This document shows positions 36,150 through 44,940 of a stretch of DNA of 64,000 bases, in pieces. How positions within the stretch are numbered: the first letter of the stretch is position 1; each line of letters begins with the position of its first letter. The translations under genes were made by a program, and so were the position numbers. The DNA is from a bacterium (GTDB lineage Bacteria; Elusimicrobiota; Elusimicrobia; Elusimicrobiales; UBA9959): contig JAKAMO010000002.1 of the NCBI GenBank assembly GCA_021812825.1, forward strand, positions 16,074 through 80,073, written 5' to 3'. The notes under the pieces were generated by a model. It had not been told where the DNA came from. It searched no databases and saw only the letters and a list, made by a program, of their open reading frames with translations.

Positions 36150-37385
36150 ATGGAAAAATTCGCGATAACCATCCTCTCGAATCTGGTCCAGGTCCTGCTG
36201 GCCGCGAGCGGCCTTTTCTATCTGCTTCTGAGCTTCCGCGGCTTCTGGAGCCTAAGAGCGCCGGCCCCCGCGGGGAAGAAACGGCGCTTCGCGCTGCTGG
36301 TCCCGGCGCACGACGAGGAAGGGGTCATAGGCTTCGCGGTTGAGAGTTTAGCTGGGCTGCGCTATCCGCGCGAACTGTTCGATATATACGTGATAGCCGA
36401 CCACTGTTCCGACGGCACGGCCGCCGCGGCCGCCGCGGCCGGGGCGCGAGTGCTCGACCACTCCGGCCCCGGGCTCAAGGCCGGCAAGGGCCGGGCCCTG
36501 AGATGGGCCACCGGCAAGGTGTTCGAAGCCGGCCCCTATGACGCGCTGTGCTATTTCGACGCGGACTCGCTCGCGCACCCGGATTTCCTGGCCGCGATGG
36601 ACGGGGAGCTGGAGGCCGGAGCGGTGGCGGTGCAGGGGCGTCAGCTGGCCAAGAACACCTCGAAACTGATCTCCAGGATACTGGCCGCCGGGCACCTGGT
36701 GACCAACCGCTTCTTCCAGCTGCCCAAGCAGGCGGCGGGGCTGTCGGCCACGCTGCACGGCAAGGGGATGTGCTTTTCGGCCGAGGTCGCGCGCAGGTTC
36801 CATTGGGACGAGACCTGCCTCACCGAGGACCTGGAGATGCAGATGCGCCTGATCAGGCACGGGGTGCGCATCTGCTGGTCGCGGGAGGCCGTGGTCTACG
36901 ACGAGGAGCCGGAGAACCTTTCCCAGTACCTGTGCCGCACCATACGCTGGACGCGCGGCTCGCTGGATACCGCGCGCAGGCATCTGCCCGGTCTTTTCGC
37001 GCGGGCGTTCTCTAAGGCCGACCCGCGCGCCCTCGAGGGCGGGATATACTCCGCGCAGGCTTTCCGCTTCGTCACAGCCTCGGCCGCGGCAGGCCTGCTC
37101 TGGCTCAGCCGCGACTCCTTCAACGTCCTTGTCTGGCTCTACTCGGCCCTGCCGGGAGCCGAACATGCCAGGAAAGCCCTTTCTCTTGTCCCCCTGTTCC
37201 TCTACCCGGCCGCCGCGCTGCTGCTGGAAGGGGCCAGCCCCGGCCTGCTGGCCGCGTATTTTCTGCAGCCCGTCCTCAGCCTGCTGCGCCTGCCGGTCTT
37301 CGTGGCCGGGGTCTTCCGGGGAACCGATCTTTGGGGCCGTACCGAGCATACCAGCCGGGTGGCCATAGCCGATCTCGTCGAATGA
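36150..37385 (+). CDS. membrane GT2 glycosyltransferase (cellulose-synthase-like)
   Basis: A 411-residue processive-type GT2. One N-terminal membrane helix, a GT-A domain with 'LVPAHDEEGVI', 'VIADHCSDGT', the D-x-D-type 'YFDADSLAHPDF', 'LTEDLEMQMRL' (the catalytic TED motif) and the acceptor 'RTIRWTRGSLD' corresponding to QxxRW, though Gln is not in its usual place. Two or three membrane helices follow at the C-terminus. No PilZ domain. Likely makes an extracellular polysaccharide or transfers sugar to a lipid; product unknown. Confidence 0.88.
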   Translation: MEKFAITILSNLVQVLLAASGLFYLLLSFRGFWSLRAPAPAGKKRRFALLVPAHDEEGVIGFAVESLAGLRYPRELFDIYVIADHCSDGTAAAAAAAGARVLDHSGPGLKAGKGRALRWATGKVFEAGPYDALCYFDADSLAHPDFLAAMDGELEAGAVAVQGRQLAKNTSKLISRILAAGHLVTNRFFQLPKQAAGLSATLHGKGMCFSAEVARRFHWDETCLTEDLEMQMRLIRHGVRICWSREAVVYDEEPENLSQYLCRTIRWTRGSLDTARRHLPGLFARAFSKADPRALEGGIYSAQAFRFVTASAAAGLLWLSRDSFNVLVWLYSALPGAEHARKALSLVPLFLYPAAALLLEGASPGLLAAYFLQPVLSLLRLPVFVAGVFRGTDLWGRTEHTSRVAIADLVE

Positions 37386-37407
37386 ACATGAATACCACGG
37401 AGGTCTT

Positions 37408-38082
37408 ATGAGGAAACTTCTGATATCCGCGCTGCTGCTTCTGCCCGCCGCCGGTTACTCGCAGGGCACGGACGCCGAAGGCTGGCCGAAGATGCTGGAG
37501 CCTGTCAAGAGGCCGGACCCGCAGGTGATAATGGGGGACCTCTCCACTTCCCTGAAGCTCAGCTCCAAACAGGAGGAGCGCATCTCGGGAGCTCTCAAGA
37601 AGAAGAGCGCCGAGTTCGACAAGCTGATGAAGGAATACGACGGGAACGCGGAAGAGGAGAAGAAATGGCGCATTAAGGCCAATGAGGTCCGCCACGAGAT
37701 GGCCAAGGTCAGTTCCTCTATTCCAGACACGATACGCGAATACCTGGACGACGAGCAGCGTGAGTCCTTCGACGCGCTGGTGGAGGCCAAAAAGAAGCCG
37801 GCCGCCGCCGCGGCGGCAGCGGAGGACGAGCAGGCCCCCAAGCCGGTTAAGAAGAGGAGGCTGGTCAGGCGCAAGAAAGCCGCTCCGGCGGCCGCTGCCC
37901 CGACCCCGGCCGAGGAGGAAGGGGGGGTGATGGTGGACTCGGAAGCGCCCAAGAAGAGGCCGGTCCGCAAGAAGCCGGCCCCCAAGGCCAAGTCGCCGGC
38001 CGCCGAAGAGGTCCCGGCCGCGGAGGAGCCGCCGGCTTCCGAAGAGGCTCCGGAAGAGGCCGCTCCTGGCGCCTATCCCTGA
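37408..38082 (+). CDS. secreted Ala/Lys/Pro-rich protein, unknown function
   Basis: A 224-residue protein with a signal peptide (to about residue 19, 'AAGYSQ'). Residues 35-130 are charged and helical ('LSSKQEERISGALKKKSAEF'), similar in style to periplasmic Spy-like helices, but no motif is firm. The C-terminal ~95 residues are low complexity: Ala-Ala-Pro, Lys-Lys-Arg and Glu-Glu-Pro runs, alternating basic and acidic blocks, as in cell-wall or nucleic-acid-binding tails. GGAGGTCTT precedes the ATG. 23 bases after the GT2 gene, probably same transcript. Function unknown. Confidence 0.65.
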   Translation: MRKLLISALLLLPAAGYSQGTDAEGWPKMLEPVKRPDPQVIMGDLSTSLKLSSKQEERISGALKKKSAEFDKLMKEYDGNAEEEKKWRIKANEVRHEMAKVSSSIPDTIREYLDDEQRESFDALVEAKKKPAAAAAAAEDEQAPKPVKKRRLVRRKKAAPAAAAPTPAEEEGGVMVDSEAPKKRPVRKKPAPKAKSPAAEEVPAAEEPPASEEAPEEAAPGAYP

Positions 38083-38154
38083 CCGGGATTTGCGCAGGAT
38101 TTGACGCCTTTTTAGGTTATTTCTGATGGGACGGAATTATACTATAACGAGGAT

Positions 38155-40722
38155 ATGCCGTTGACGATAGCTTTGTGCAGCCAGCCGGCCGGGCGCGCGG
38201 GAACCAGTACATCCCGCCGCGGACGGCCGCGGCCGGGCATGACGCTTACCGAGCTTATGGTGGCCATGGCCATAATGACCATAGGCGTGCTGGGCATGGT
38301 GGGGGCTTTCAAGTACTTCAACGTGGGCGTGCAGTCCGCCAAGACCCGTTCGCTGGCCAATAATATAGCCCAGGAGCGCATAGAGTACCTGAAGAACAAG
38401 TCCTACTACAGGGTCCTGGTCACCACGGCTTCCGCTTCCGACCCCAACTACGCCGCCGGGGAGATGATCTACGACGTGGCTCCCAACGGGGAGGAGACCG
38501 TTAACGTCGGCGGTATAAACTTCCTCAGGCGGGTATACATCCGCAAGGTGAGCGAGGACCCGTCCGGCAACCTGAGTTACATGAGCTGGAACTCCCCCGA
38601 CCCGGGGCTCAAGGAGATAAAGGTCTACGTCTGCTGGTTCGAGCGCGGCGAGTGGCGCAAGCTGGAGGTTCGCAATCTCCGTGAGAACCCGGCCCGGGTC
38701 AACAGGAGCGCCACCATCAGCGGTCACGTCGGCAAGTCCGGCGGCGGCAACGTGTCCGACGTGGTAATCCGCGCGCAGGAGGACCCTTCCTACTACGGCG
38801 AGTCGGACGCTTCCGGGAACTATTCCTTCAGCATAGTCGCCGGCACCTATACCCTGCTGGCCACCAAGAACTTCTATTTTCCGTCCGTGCTGCCGTCGTT
38901 CGGAGTGGGCGACGGCGCCACGGTTTCCGGCAAGGACTTCACGCTCACCCAGATGTCCACCGGCAGCATCTCCGGCTATGCCTTCCTTCGGGACAGGCTG
39001 ATGATAAGCTCCATAGTAGGCAGCACGTCTACCGGCACCGGCGACACGGAATGGATAGAGGTGTACAACCCCACCACCTGGACCTGGACCATGGCCACCG
39101 GCCTGGGCATCGGCGCCAACGAGGTGATCAACTTCTCCTACAAGGAGAAGACCGGGGCGGTGGTTACCCCGGATATAGATTATCGTACCGCCGCGCTGGT
39201 GCCGGGGCATTATTACCTGTTCTCCAACACTGGCACGGTTTCGGCCGCCGGCGTGACTGTGCAGGCCGACGCCGTCTACAGCTCCAACGGGGACTGGCTC
39301 CACCAGGACGACGTTATAACCGTGGACGATATGTCGGCGTACGTCTCGCTGCGCAACAACGTCACCTCCAGGGTGTACGATACGGTGGGCTGGATGAACT
39401 ACGATCCGGTGGCATTAACGTACCAGTACCCTGACTCGTACGAGATGTGGCCGGTCTTCTACTGGCAGGACTGGAAGCCTCTTGACCACGGAATGAAGCC
39501 CAACAGGGCCTTCCTGCGCAACACCTGGTTCGGCCAGGTACTTGCGGGCCAGGCCAGCTGTTTCGACGTCAACTATAACTATTATGATGTCATGTGCACC
39601 ACGGTGACCTATGCGCCGCCCAGGACCAGCACGGGCACGCAGACCTGTGTCACCGGCGGCACGGGCGAGGGCGCCATCGTTTTCGTGGACGACGGCCTCT
39701 CCAGCCCCGTTACCGCCTCTTGGGCCGGCTATTACTACATCTCGCCGGTCTCCACCGGCAGCTGGACCGTCTACATGTCCAGCGGGGTCTCTTTCTCCAG
39801 CGTCGCCTATTACGGCGGCACGACCAGCAACTACAGCTCCTGGTCCGGCTACAACGTGATGTCCTCCCCCACCATCTACGGTTACATCACCGGCAGGGTG
39901 ACCGACGTGCTCGGTAACAACCTGTCCAGCATAAAGATGTACGCGCCGGGCACCTCCCCGGTCTACACCAACGCCAGCGGCCGCTATACGCTGCCGGTGG
40001 AGGCCGGCGTGGTCACGGTGCGGGCCAATTACCAGAGCTACAGCCCCAGCTACGTGGAGCTGTCCTCGGCCGACATCAACGTGGCGATAGGCCAGGCGCA
40101 GCAGAACGTGAATTTCGCGCTTTACCAGGGCGGGCGTATCCGCGGACGCGTAACCACAAACGGCGTGGACCCGCTGCCGGGCATACCGGTGACGGGCATC
40201 AAGGGCGGGGTGGAGCAGGGCAGCGGCGTCAGCGACGACGACGGTTATTTCATCATCTCCGGCACCGGCATTTCCACCGGCACCTATGTCGTGCAGCCGC
40301 AGCTGGAAGTCGGCGAGGGCTGCTCGCCCTCCTCCAAGACCGTCACGGTGACCGCGGGCGTCACCACCTTCTCCTCCACGTTCACGGTCTCCAACGCCTT
40401 CGGCGCCGTAGAGGGTCAGGTGACGAAGAGCAGCGAAGCCATAACCACGGGCGTGCTGGTATACGTGACCACGGCTACGCTGGCCGCCGGAGCGACCCCC
40501 CCGGACATAACTTCCGCGCTGCGCGCCGGCACGGCCGTTTATTACGCCGATTCCAGCAACGCGCTGGGCAATTTCAGCATCTCGGTGAAGGGAGGCTATT
40601 CCTACAACGTGTACGCGTGGTACACCACCTGGAGCAATTCAGTGCCCGTCGTAACGCGCAAGCAATCCCTCGGGGTGGCCGTAAATCCCAATCAGACCGT
40701 GACGGTGAATTTCAACTGGTGA
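38155..40722 (+). CDS. very large PilV-like prepilin with lamin-tail-like and carboxypeptidase-regulatory-like domains
   Basis: An 855-residue type IV pilin-like protein. A class III signal is present: a basic leader ending in Gly28, then 'MTLTELMVAMAIMTIGVLG' with Glu at +5 after the cleavage site and a long hydrophobic helix. The N-terminal ~185 residues resemble PilV/PulI-like minor pilins. After that come beta domains: a carboxypeptidase-regulatory-like unit ('ISGHVGKSGGGNVSDVVI'), a region with 'DTEWIEVYNPTTW' as in lamin-tail domains, and at least three more regulatory-like units ('ITGRVTDVLGNNLSS', 'IRGRVTTNGVDPLPG', 'VEGQVTKSSEAITTG'). Ordinary minor pilins have 150-200 residues. It may act as a tip adhesin of a pilus or pseudopilus. 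AGGA precedes the ATG. Confidence 0.88.
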   Translation: MPLTIALCSQPAGRAGTSTSRRGRPRPGMTLTELMVAMAIMTIGVLGMVGAFKYFNVGVQSAKTRSLANNIAQERIEYLKNKSYYRVLVTTASASDPNYAAGEMIYDVAPNGEETVNVGGINFLRRVYIRKVSEDPSGNLSYMSWNSPDPGLKEIKVYVCWFERGEWRKLEVRNLRENPARVNRSATISGHVGKSGGGNVSDVVIRAQEDPSYYGESDASGNYSFSIVAGTYTLLATKNFYFPSVLPSFGVGDGATVSGKDFTLTQMSTGSISGYAFLRDRLMISSIVGSTSTGTGDTEWIEVYNPTTWTWTMATGLGIGANEVINFSYKEKTGAVVTPDIDYRTAALVPGHYYLFSNTGTVSAAGVTVQADAVYSSNGDWLHQDDVITVDDMSAYVSLRNNVTSRVYDTVGWMNYDPVALTYQYPDSYEMWPVFYWQDWKPLDHGMKPNRAFLRNTWFGQVLAGQASCFDVNYNYYDVMCTTVTYAPPRTSTGTQTCVTGGTGEGAIVFVDDGLSSPVTASWAGYYYISPVSTGSWTVYMSSGVSFSSVAYYGGTTSNYSSWSGYNVMSSPTIYGYITGRVTDVLGNNLSSIKMYAPGTSPVYTNASGRYTLPVEAGVVTVRANYQSYSPSYVELSSADINVAIGQAQQNVNFALYQGGRIRGRVTTNGVDPLPGIPVTGIKGGVEQGSGVSDDDGYFIISGTGISTGTYVVQPQLEVGEGCSPSSKTVTVTAGVTTFSSTFTVSNAFGAVEGQVTKSSEAITTGVLVYVTTATLAAGATPPDITSALRAGTAVYYADSSNALGNFSISVKGGYSYNVYAWYTTWSNSVPVVTRKQSLGVAVNPNQTVTVNFNW

Positions 40723-40729
40723 CGAGACT

Positions 40730-41236
40730 ATGAACTCCTGGAAACGCGGCTACACGCTGATGGAGATGATGCTCGTGGTGGGGATCCTGGGCGTCCTGGT
40801 CCTGGCCGCCCCGAAGACCTTCATCAGGACCTACCAGTTCGTGCAGCTGATGACCGCGAGGGTGGAGATACAGAAGAACGCCCGCGGCGCGCTGGCCAAC
40901 ATCAACCGGGACCTGCGGCAGGCCGTGGCCTCCAGCATCACGGTGGACGCCGTCTCCGGCCAGCCGCCCCATTCCCGCATCACTTTCAACAAGTACAATT
41001 CGTCCGGGGGCATAACCAGCGTTTCCTATTACCAGCAGGGCAACAAGCTCTACCAGGCGACGGGCGGTGTCACTGGCAAGATGATAGCCAACAACCTGCG
41101 CTACATCGCGTTCACCTATCCGCGCACCGACGACGACAGCATTTTGTCCATCTCGATCACGTTCGAAAAGGCCACTTACGAGGGCGGCACCAAGGCCCTG
41201 CAGATGGCCGTGGAAAAGGTGAGGATAATGAACTAG
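40730..41236 (+). CDS. PilW/PulJ-like minor prepilin
   Basis: A 168-residue prepilin: leader 'MNSWKRG', cleavage before Tyr, then 'YTLMEMMLVVGILGVLVLA' with Glu at +5. The C-terminal part, with 'NINRDLRQAV' and 'GNKLYQATGGV', is like the PulJ/PilW group. It begins 7 bases after the giant PilV-like gene and ends 3 bases before the first PilX-like gene. No assembly ATPase, prepilin peptidase or secretin is in this window, so those must be encoded elsewhere. Confidence 0.88.
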   Translation: MNSWKRGYTLMEMMLVVGILGVLVLAAPKTFIRTYQFVQLMTARVEIQKNARGALANINRDLRQAVASSITVDAVSGQPPHSRITFNKYNSSGGITSVSYYQQGNKLYQATGGVTGKMIANNLRYIAFTYPRTDDDSILSISITFEKATYEGGTKALQMAVEKVRIMN

Positions 41237-41239
41237 CCT

Positions 41240-42520
41240 ATGACAAAATATCCGCGGAACCGCAGGGCGGGGCAGATGGCCATAAGCATGGTCATCAGCA
41301 TCCTGCTGTTCCTGATGCTGATGTTCCCCGTCATGAACCTGTTCGTCCAGAACGAGGGCAAATGGTCGGTCAAGGAGAAGCAGTCCACAACGGCTTTCCA
41401 TCTGGCCGAGGCCGGAGCGGACCGGGCTTACTGGAAGGTCCTGGAGAGCGTGGATATGTGGAACATCACTTCCACCGGCACCATACCCGGCTATAATTTC
41501 GACCAGGCCTACGAGGACATAGGCGGCGGCTCTTACGCCGTGAAGATCAGTTCTGACCCGGTCAATCCGGACCGCAGGATAGTCGAAGCGGTGGGCAGGG
41601 ACGGCACCGGTTCCCAGTTGCGCTCCGTCCGCATGTACCTGGAGAACACCGACACCGGCGTGGATTCCGCGGTGAGGACCGAGGACGAGGCCGAGCTTGG
41701 AGGGGGCAATTCCCAGGTGGAGTGGGGGCCGGTGGTGTCCTATAAGGAGATAAAGGCGTCGGGGCGCACCTTCCCCAGGTATTACAGCGCCGGCCACGTC
41801 ACGCCGCAGGACGGCGGCTCGGCCGTCGCGGGCACCGATGACGTGTACTGGTGGTCTTTCTATCCGGTGCCACCCGCCCCGGCCGTCAGCTTCAGTTTTT
41901 ACTTGTCCTCCGCCCAGGCCAGCGGCGCTTCGCCGTGCGGAGGGAACTATTATACCGTGGGGAACAGGACTTTCATGGGCTGCCATGACAAGAGCGGGAA
42001 GACGTATTACGTCACCGGCAACGTCATCTTCAAGGCCGGCGGCGGCGGCAACCATATAACCGGCACCGTGATGACGCTCGGCAACGTGGAATTTTCCGGT
42101 AACGGAGGCTCCTCCAACGGGGCGGACGGCAGCTACAGCGCGAATATTCCTCCTTATGCCTGGAGGGAGTACGGGGCCAACTGGGCGCACTATAAAACGT
42201 TCGACCCGGCCGCGCCGGCCACCTGGGCCGACGCGGTCAGCTCCAACTACGTCGCGACTGGCAAGACCTATCCCCTGAGCGGCGTTCTGGTGCACGGCTT
42301 CCTCTACGCCAGGGGTGAGATGTCGCTGCAAGGAGGCGGTAACGGCGTCTTTCACGGGTTGGTGATGACCGCCGGCGAATTCGAGACGGAAACTTCCAAC
42401 TATACCGTTTACTACGACTCCCTGGTCGCCGAAGCGGTTAAGTTGTCGGCGGGACATCTGACGATCTCCAAGAAGAACTGGTACGAGATCAAGGCCGAAT
42501 GGCCGGCGGGGCTGCCTTGA
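41240..42520 (+). CDS. PilX-like minor pilin, copy 1
   Basis: A 426-residue protein. After a short basic start, 'GQMAISMVISILLFLMLMFPVMNLF' is a long N-terminal membrane helix, followed by 'STTAFHLAEAGADRAYW', the pattern of the PilX N-terminal domain (helix plus AEAG-x-x-x-A). There is no classical Glu+5. The remaining ~350 residues form a beta-rich domain with many Gly, Ser and aromatic residues and a 'PCGGNYYTVGNRTFMGCHDKSG' region containing a likely disulphide pair. A tandem paralogue follows. It starts 3 bases after the PulJ-like gene. Confidence 0.82.
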   Translation: MTKYPRNRRAGQMAISMVISILLFLMLMFPVMNLFVQNEGKWSVKEKQSTTAFHLAEAGADRAYWKVLESVDMWNITSTGTIPGYNFDQAYEDIGGGSYAVKISSDPVNPDRRIVEAVGRDGTGSQLRSVRMYLENTDTGVDSAVRTEDEAELGGGNSQVEWGPVVSYKEIKASGRTFPRYYSAGHVTPQDGGSAVAGTDDVYWWSFYPVPPAPAVSFSFYLSSAQASGASPCGGNYYTVGNRTFMGCHDKSGKTYYVTGNVIFKAGGGGNHITGTVMTLGNVEFSGNGGSSNGADGSYSANIPPYAWREYGANWAHYKTFDPAAPATWADAVSSNYVATGKTYPLSGVLVHGFLYARGEMSLQGGGNGVFHGLVMTAGEFETETSNYTVYYDSLVAEAVKLSAGHLTISKKNWYEIKAEWPAGLP

Positions 42521-42593
42521 CCATCCGGAGCATGACGACCGGCACGGGAATATTCGGAAAGATCCGCCGGACAGGCGGGCCTTTGGGCATGGT

Positions 42594-43859
42594 ATGAAGA
42601 ACCGCAGACCCGGCCAGATGGCCATAACAATTGTCATCAGCATCCTGCTGTTCCTGATGCTGATGTTCCCGGTCATGAACCTGTTCACGCGGAACGAGGG
42701 GAAATGGTCGGTCAAGGAGAAACAATCCACCGTGGCCTTCCACCTGGCCGAGGCGGGTGTGGACCGGGCGTATTGGAAGATACTGGAGAGCGTTGACATG
42801 TGGAACGTCACCTCCACCGGCACGATCGCGGGCTATGATTTCGACCAGGTCTACGACGACATAGGCGGTGGTTACTACGCGATAAAGATAAGCTCCGACC
42901 CCACCAACCCGGACTCCAGGATAGTCGAGGCCGCGGGGAAGGACCTCGGCAGCAACCAGGTGCGCCGCATCCGCATGTACCTGGTTAACACCAACACCGG
43001 GGTGAAATTCGCCATAAGGTCGGAGAAGGTCCTGACCAATGGCGGAGGCAATCCGCACGTGGAATGGGGGCCGGTGATCTCCAACGGCAGCATCATCGCC
43101 ACCGGGCGCACCTTCCCGAGGTTCTATAGCGCCGGCCACGTCACCACGCAGGACGGCGGCTCGTCCACCGCCTCCACCGACGGCGTCTACTGGTGGTCGT
43201 ACTACCCGGTCCCCTCCGCGCCGACCATCAACTTCGGGTTCTATCTTAGCTCGGCCACGGGCGGCGGCGCCTCGCCCTGCGGCGGGAACTATTACACCAT
43301 AGGCGACAGGACCTTCACGGGCTGCCATGACAAGAGCGGGAAGACCTACTATATCACCGGCAACGCCGTTTTCAAGTCCGGCGGGGCCGGCAACCATATA
43401 ACCGGCAACGTCATAGCTCTCGGCAACGTCACCTTCGCCGGCAACGGCGGCTCCGCCAACGCCCCGGACGGCAGCTACAATGCCGCGCTTCCCCCTTACG
43501 CCTGGAAGGAGTACGGGGCCAACTGGGCGCATTACAAGATCTTCGACCCGACCGGACCCGCCACTTACGCGGACGCGGTCGGTTCTAGCTACGTCGCGAC
43601 GGGCAAGACCTACCCTCTCGCCGGGGTCCTGACGCACGGCATGCTTTACGCCGGCGGCAACATGGAGCTGTCCGGCGGCGGCAATGGCATCTTCCATGGC
43701 GTGGTCGTGTCGGCCAACGACAGCACTACGGACACTTCCAATTTCCTTATTTACTACGACCCTGACATCGCGTCCAACATAAGGCTGTATACCAGCCCGG
43801 TGACCATAGTGAAGGGGACCTGGTACGAGGTCAAGGGCGAATGGCCGCCGGGACTGTGA
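42594..43859 (+). CDS. PilX-like minor pilin, copy 2
   Basis: A 421-residue tandem paralogue of the preceding gene, strikingly similar over the entire length: N-terminal helix 'GQMAITIVISILLFLMLMF', 'STVAFHLAEAGVDRAYW', the cysteine pair in 'PCGGNYYTIGDRTFTGCHD', and the C-terminal 'YLxxGKTYPL' region are nearly identical. Differences cluster in the surface-like segments (about residues 130-170 and the last 60). This looks like a fairly recent duplication with functional divergence. Its last 19 bases overlap the start of the HprK-like kinase gene. Confidence 0.82.
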   Translation: MKNRRPGQMAITIVISILLFLMLMFPVMNLFTRNEGKWSVKEKQSTVAFHLAEAGVDRAYWKILESVDMWNVTSTGTIAGYDFDQVYDDIGGGYYAIKISSDPTNPDSRIVEAAGKDLGSNQVRRIRMYLVNTNTGVKFAIRSEKVLTNGGGNPHVEWGPVISNGSIIATGRTFPRFYSAGHVTTQDGGSSTASTDGVYWWSYYPVPSAPTINFGFYLSSATGGGASPCGGNYYTIGDRTFTGCHDKSGKTYYITGNAVFKSGGAGNHITGNVIALGNVTFAGNGGSANAPDGSYNAALPPYAWKEYGANWAHYKIFDPTGPATYADAVGSSYVATGKTYPLAGVLTHGMLYAGGNMELSGGGNGIFHGVVVSANDSTTDTSNFLIYYDPDIASNIRLYTSPVTIVKGTWYEVKGEWPPGL

Positions 43860-44644
43860 GATCCCGCCGGGGGCTGGAGATAGCCGGCTTGGAGTTTTTT
43901 TTTGTACCGGAGGAAGGGGGCATCGTTCCAGCGCTGAGGCGCCGCTACGGCGCCTTCTCCCGCCCCGTCGGGGCCTGCCGCGAGTTCGAAGTCTCGTCCA
44001 TCCCGAGGCGGGACCTGCCGTTCAGGCCGGCGGTGGTCCGGACCGGGGACAGGCTGACGCTGAGACGCGGGGATTTCGACGCCTCGCTGGAGCTGTCCTC
44101 CGGCAGGGGTACGCTTAGGGCGGCACCCAACGCCCAGTGCCTGGACGCTTTTTTGCGCTCTTTGCTTAGCTCGCTGCTACTCCGCTCCGGCGGCCTTATG
44201 CTGCACTCGGCCGGCCTGCTGAGGAACGGCCGGGCCTATGTCTTCCTCGGCAAGTCCGGGGCCGGCAAGTCAACGCTTTCCAGGCTGGCCGCGGCCTCGG
44301 GAGGGGCCGAGGTGATCAGCGACGAGATGAATATGCTCAGGCCGGGGAAAGGCGGGTGGCTTGTCCACGGCTCCCCGTTCTGGGGGGAGATGCGGGCGGC
44401 GGGCAGGCCGGGCGCGTGGCCGCTGGGCGGCCTGTACGCGCTGGGCAAGGCCAGGGAGCATGCGCTCCGTCCCTGCGGCGCCGGCGAGGCGCTGAAACTG
44501 CTGCTGCGCTGCCTGGTGAATTTCGAAAGGGGAGAGGAGGCCGCGGCCCTGGCGCTGAGCAACGCCTGCGGCCTGCTGGGGAGCGTAAAGCCGGAGCGGC
44601 TTGAATTCACTAGGCGGGATGCCGCGTTCCTGGAGCTGATATGA
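43841..44644 (+). CDS. HprK-like kinase of a RiPP cassette
   Basis: A 267-residue P-loop kinase related to HPr kinase/phosphorylase, without HprK's N-terminal domain. Features: 'MLHSAGLL' (H122), Walker A 'GKSGAGKST' (137-145) and acidic 'ISDEMNML' (D161, E162). Homologues without the N-terminal domain occur in lasso-peptide clusters, where one was shown to phosphorylate the C-terminal Ser of the precursor. The start is ATG at 43841, overlapping the PilX-like gene by 19 bases; GTG at 43856 (GTGA overlap) is an alternative. Codons 19-21 are TTT TTT TTT, a run of nine T. The stop overlaps pqqD-like as ATGA. Most likely it tailors the peptide encoded 300 bases downstream. Confidence 0.82.
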   Translation: MAAGTVRSRRGLEIAGLEFFFVPEEGGIVPALRRRYGAFSRPVGACREFEVSSIPRRDLPFRPAVVRTGDRLTLRRGDFDASLELSSGRGTLRAAPNAQCLDAFLRSLLSSLLLRSGGLMLHSAGLLRNGRAYVFLGKSGAGKSTLSRLAAASGGAEVISDEMNMLRPGKGGWLVHGSPFWGEMRAAGRPGAWPLGGLYALGKAREHALRPCGAGEALKLLLRCLVNFERGEEAAALALSNACGLLGSVKPERLEFTRRDAAFLELI

Positions 44645-44913
44645 AAGACACTGCTGTCAGAATTCGGAAGGACCTGGCCTTCAGGCGCGTAGGCGAGGAG
44701 CTGTTCGTGGTGGACGCCGCCTCCGCCAGGCTGCACGAATTGAACGGCACCGCGGCCGTCATCTGGGAATGCCTGGCGGCCGGCCAGGACGAGGACGGCA
44801 TCGTGGCGGCCCTCGCCGGGAAGTTCGAAGTGGACCGGGACGCGGCCCGCGCCGACTGCCGGGCCTTTATAAAAGAATTGATAAGTTCCGGTCTCCTTAA
44901 GAAATCGGTGTAA
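44641..44913 (+). CDS. PqqD-like peptide chaperone (RiPP recognition element)
   Basis: A 90-residue winged-helix PqqD-family protein: 'VDAASARLHELNGTAAVIWECL' is the signature segment and 'FIKELISSGLLKK' the C-terminal helix. PqqD-like domains (RRE) bind the leader of a ribosomal peptide and present it to modifying enzymes. It overlaps the kinase by ATGA and precedes the small peptide gene by 27 bases. In this cassette it most likely binds the leader of the 44-residue peptide. Confidence 0.92.
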   Translation: MKDTAVRIRKDLAFRRVGEELFVVDAASARLHELNGTAAVIWECLAAGQDEDGIVAALAGKFEVDRDAARADCRAFIKELISSGLLKKSV

Positions 44914-44940
44914 CCATTCTTTAATCCGCGTAATAACTAT

